A stretch of DNA of 22,129 bases from contig JAFZOV010000164.1 of assembly GCA_017550445.1 (NCBI GenBank), forward strand, positions 1 through 22,129, read 5' to 3'. How positions within the stretch are numbered: the first letter of the stretch is position 1; each line of letters begins with the position of its first letter. Below are positions 21,756 through 22,129 of the stretch, in pieces. The translations under genes and the position numbers were made by a program. The DNA is from Fibrobacter sp. (GTDB lineage: Bacteria; Fibrobacterota; Fibrobacteria; Fibrobacterales; Fibrobacteraceae). The notes under the pieces are model-generated. The model was not told the origin of the DNA. It did no database searches and worked only from the letters and a program-made list of their open reading frames with translations.

Positions 21756-21974
21756 TTACTTCGGTCTCGTAGACTCGTACCTTTTCCAAAAATCCGAATC
21801 CGACTCGCGTCCAGCCTTACTCGCAGTAGGGCTAGACGATGATGGTGCACGTCTCTCCTGGTTTTCCATGCGGTCCAAACGGCGGGAGAGACGCCGTATC
21901 TTGACGTGTGCCGACACAAGGAGCCACACGACCGCGAGCGTCCAGAGGACGTCATGTAATGCCACGCTTTCCAT
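21756..21974 (-). CDS. Small single-helix membrane protein
   Basis: 72 residues from the ATG at 21974. Residues about 8-24 (DVLWTLAVVWLLVSAHV) form one membrane helix, followed by a basic region (KIRRLSRRLDR) and a Ser/charged tail, so the C-terminus should be cytoplasmic. Unknown function. The start is supported by a promoter whose -10 lies 7 nt upstream (TTGACA, 17 nt, TACATT); the longer frame to 22118 would translate across that promoter. Confidence 0.55.
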   Translation of the reverse strand: MESVALHDVLWTLAVVWLLVSAHVKIRRLSRRLDRMENQERRAPSSSSPTASKAGRESDSDFWKRYESTRPK

Positions 21975-21981
21975 GGCCAGG

Positions 21982-22010
21982 AATGTAGTAATTCCGGCCA
22001 CGCGTGTCAA
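21982..22010 (-). promoter_or_regulatory. Sigma70 promoter, leaderless, for the small membrane protein
   Basis: On the minus strand, consensus TTGACA (22010-22005), 17-nt spacer, TACATT (21987-21982), and the ATG 7 nt after it. Beyond it the sequence to the window end (about 22028-22105) is GC-rich and no gene is recognised there. Confidence 0.65.
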
Positions 22011-22129
22011 TATTTCCTTTATAGTCGAGTCAAACGCCCTGGCGGGCGAGCCGCTGTCGCGGCAGGCGCTCCGCGCTGCGGGCCCTCGCGCGTCGCTTCT
22101 CACGGGAAATGTTCTCAAAATTTAGATTC

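Noticed and set aside
21975..22118. Longer reading of the small membrane protein from 22118
   Set aside because: It would begin at a TTG, cross a consensus promoter and a GC-rich stretch, and lacks a ribosome-binding site; the internal ATG at 21974 fits better.

Overview
The window looks like a chromosomal segment of a Fibrobacter-type bacterium (Fibrobacterota). The main reasons are two members of the TIGR02147/DUF4423 paralogous family, which is characteristic of Fibrobacter succinogenes, each followed by a serine-rich lipoprotein; an omega-like RNA polymerase subunit of the Bacteroidota/Fibrobacterota type; and a GH5 mannanase-like enzyme with a carbohydrate-binding module. This assignment rests on reading the proteins; no database search was possible. 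Promoters are sigma70-like, with a favoured -10 of TATATT or TACATT.

Left part (1-6526): the tail of an upstream unit ends in a terminator. Next come an Rpn/PD-(D/E)XK putative transposase gene behind a terminator-like leader hairpin, a MurC-like Mur ligase, and, on the minus strand, a two-step agmatine-to-putrescine module (aguB then aguA) and an upstream DUF2914 membrane protein.

Middle (6527-15578): a promoter region rich in inverted repeats drives a TIGR02147 regulator plus lipoprotein operon. It is followed by the paired radical-SAM (TIGR03916-like) and TIGR03915-like putative DNA repair proteins, a GH5 enzyme with no visible signal peptide, and two tandem, overlapping, paralogous PAS-GAF-GGDEF diguanylate cyclase genes.

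Right part (15579-22129): a second TIGR02147 operon (regulator, lipoprotein, PAS/zinc-ribbon protein, all overlapping) ends at a bidirectional terminator. It faces a minus-strand unit in which a strong promoter drives tRNA-Ser(GGA) and then, 25 nt later, the omega-like gene. Next on the minus strand are an M3 oligoendopeptidase and, directly upstream of it, a small lipoprotein gene. A small one-helix membrane protein closes the window.

The two strongest signals not explained by gene calls are regulatory. (1) Several genes have a -10 box exactly 6-7 nt before the ATG and no Shine-Dalgarno, which points to leaderless mRNAs. (2) The two TIGR02147 operons share one promoter layout: a TGTAnnATA site just upstream of the -35 and a second copy 72-74 bp further up, with a sequence variant specific to each paralogue. 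This suggests self-regulated regulator/surface-lipoprotein modules. A 49-nt interspersed element with a compensated hairpin is a third signal; it supplies the stop codons of two unrelated genes.
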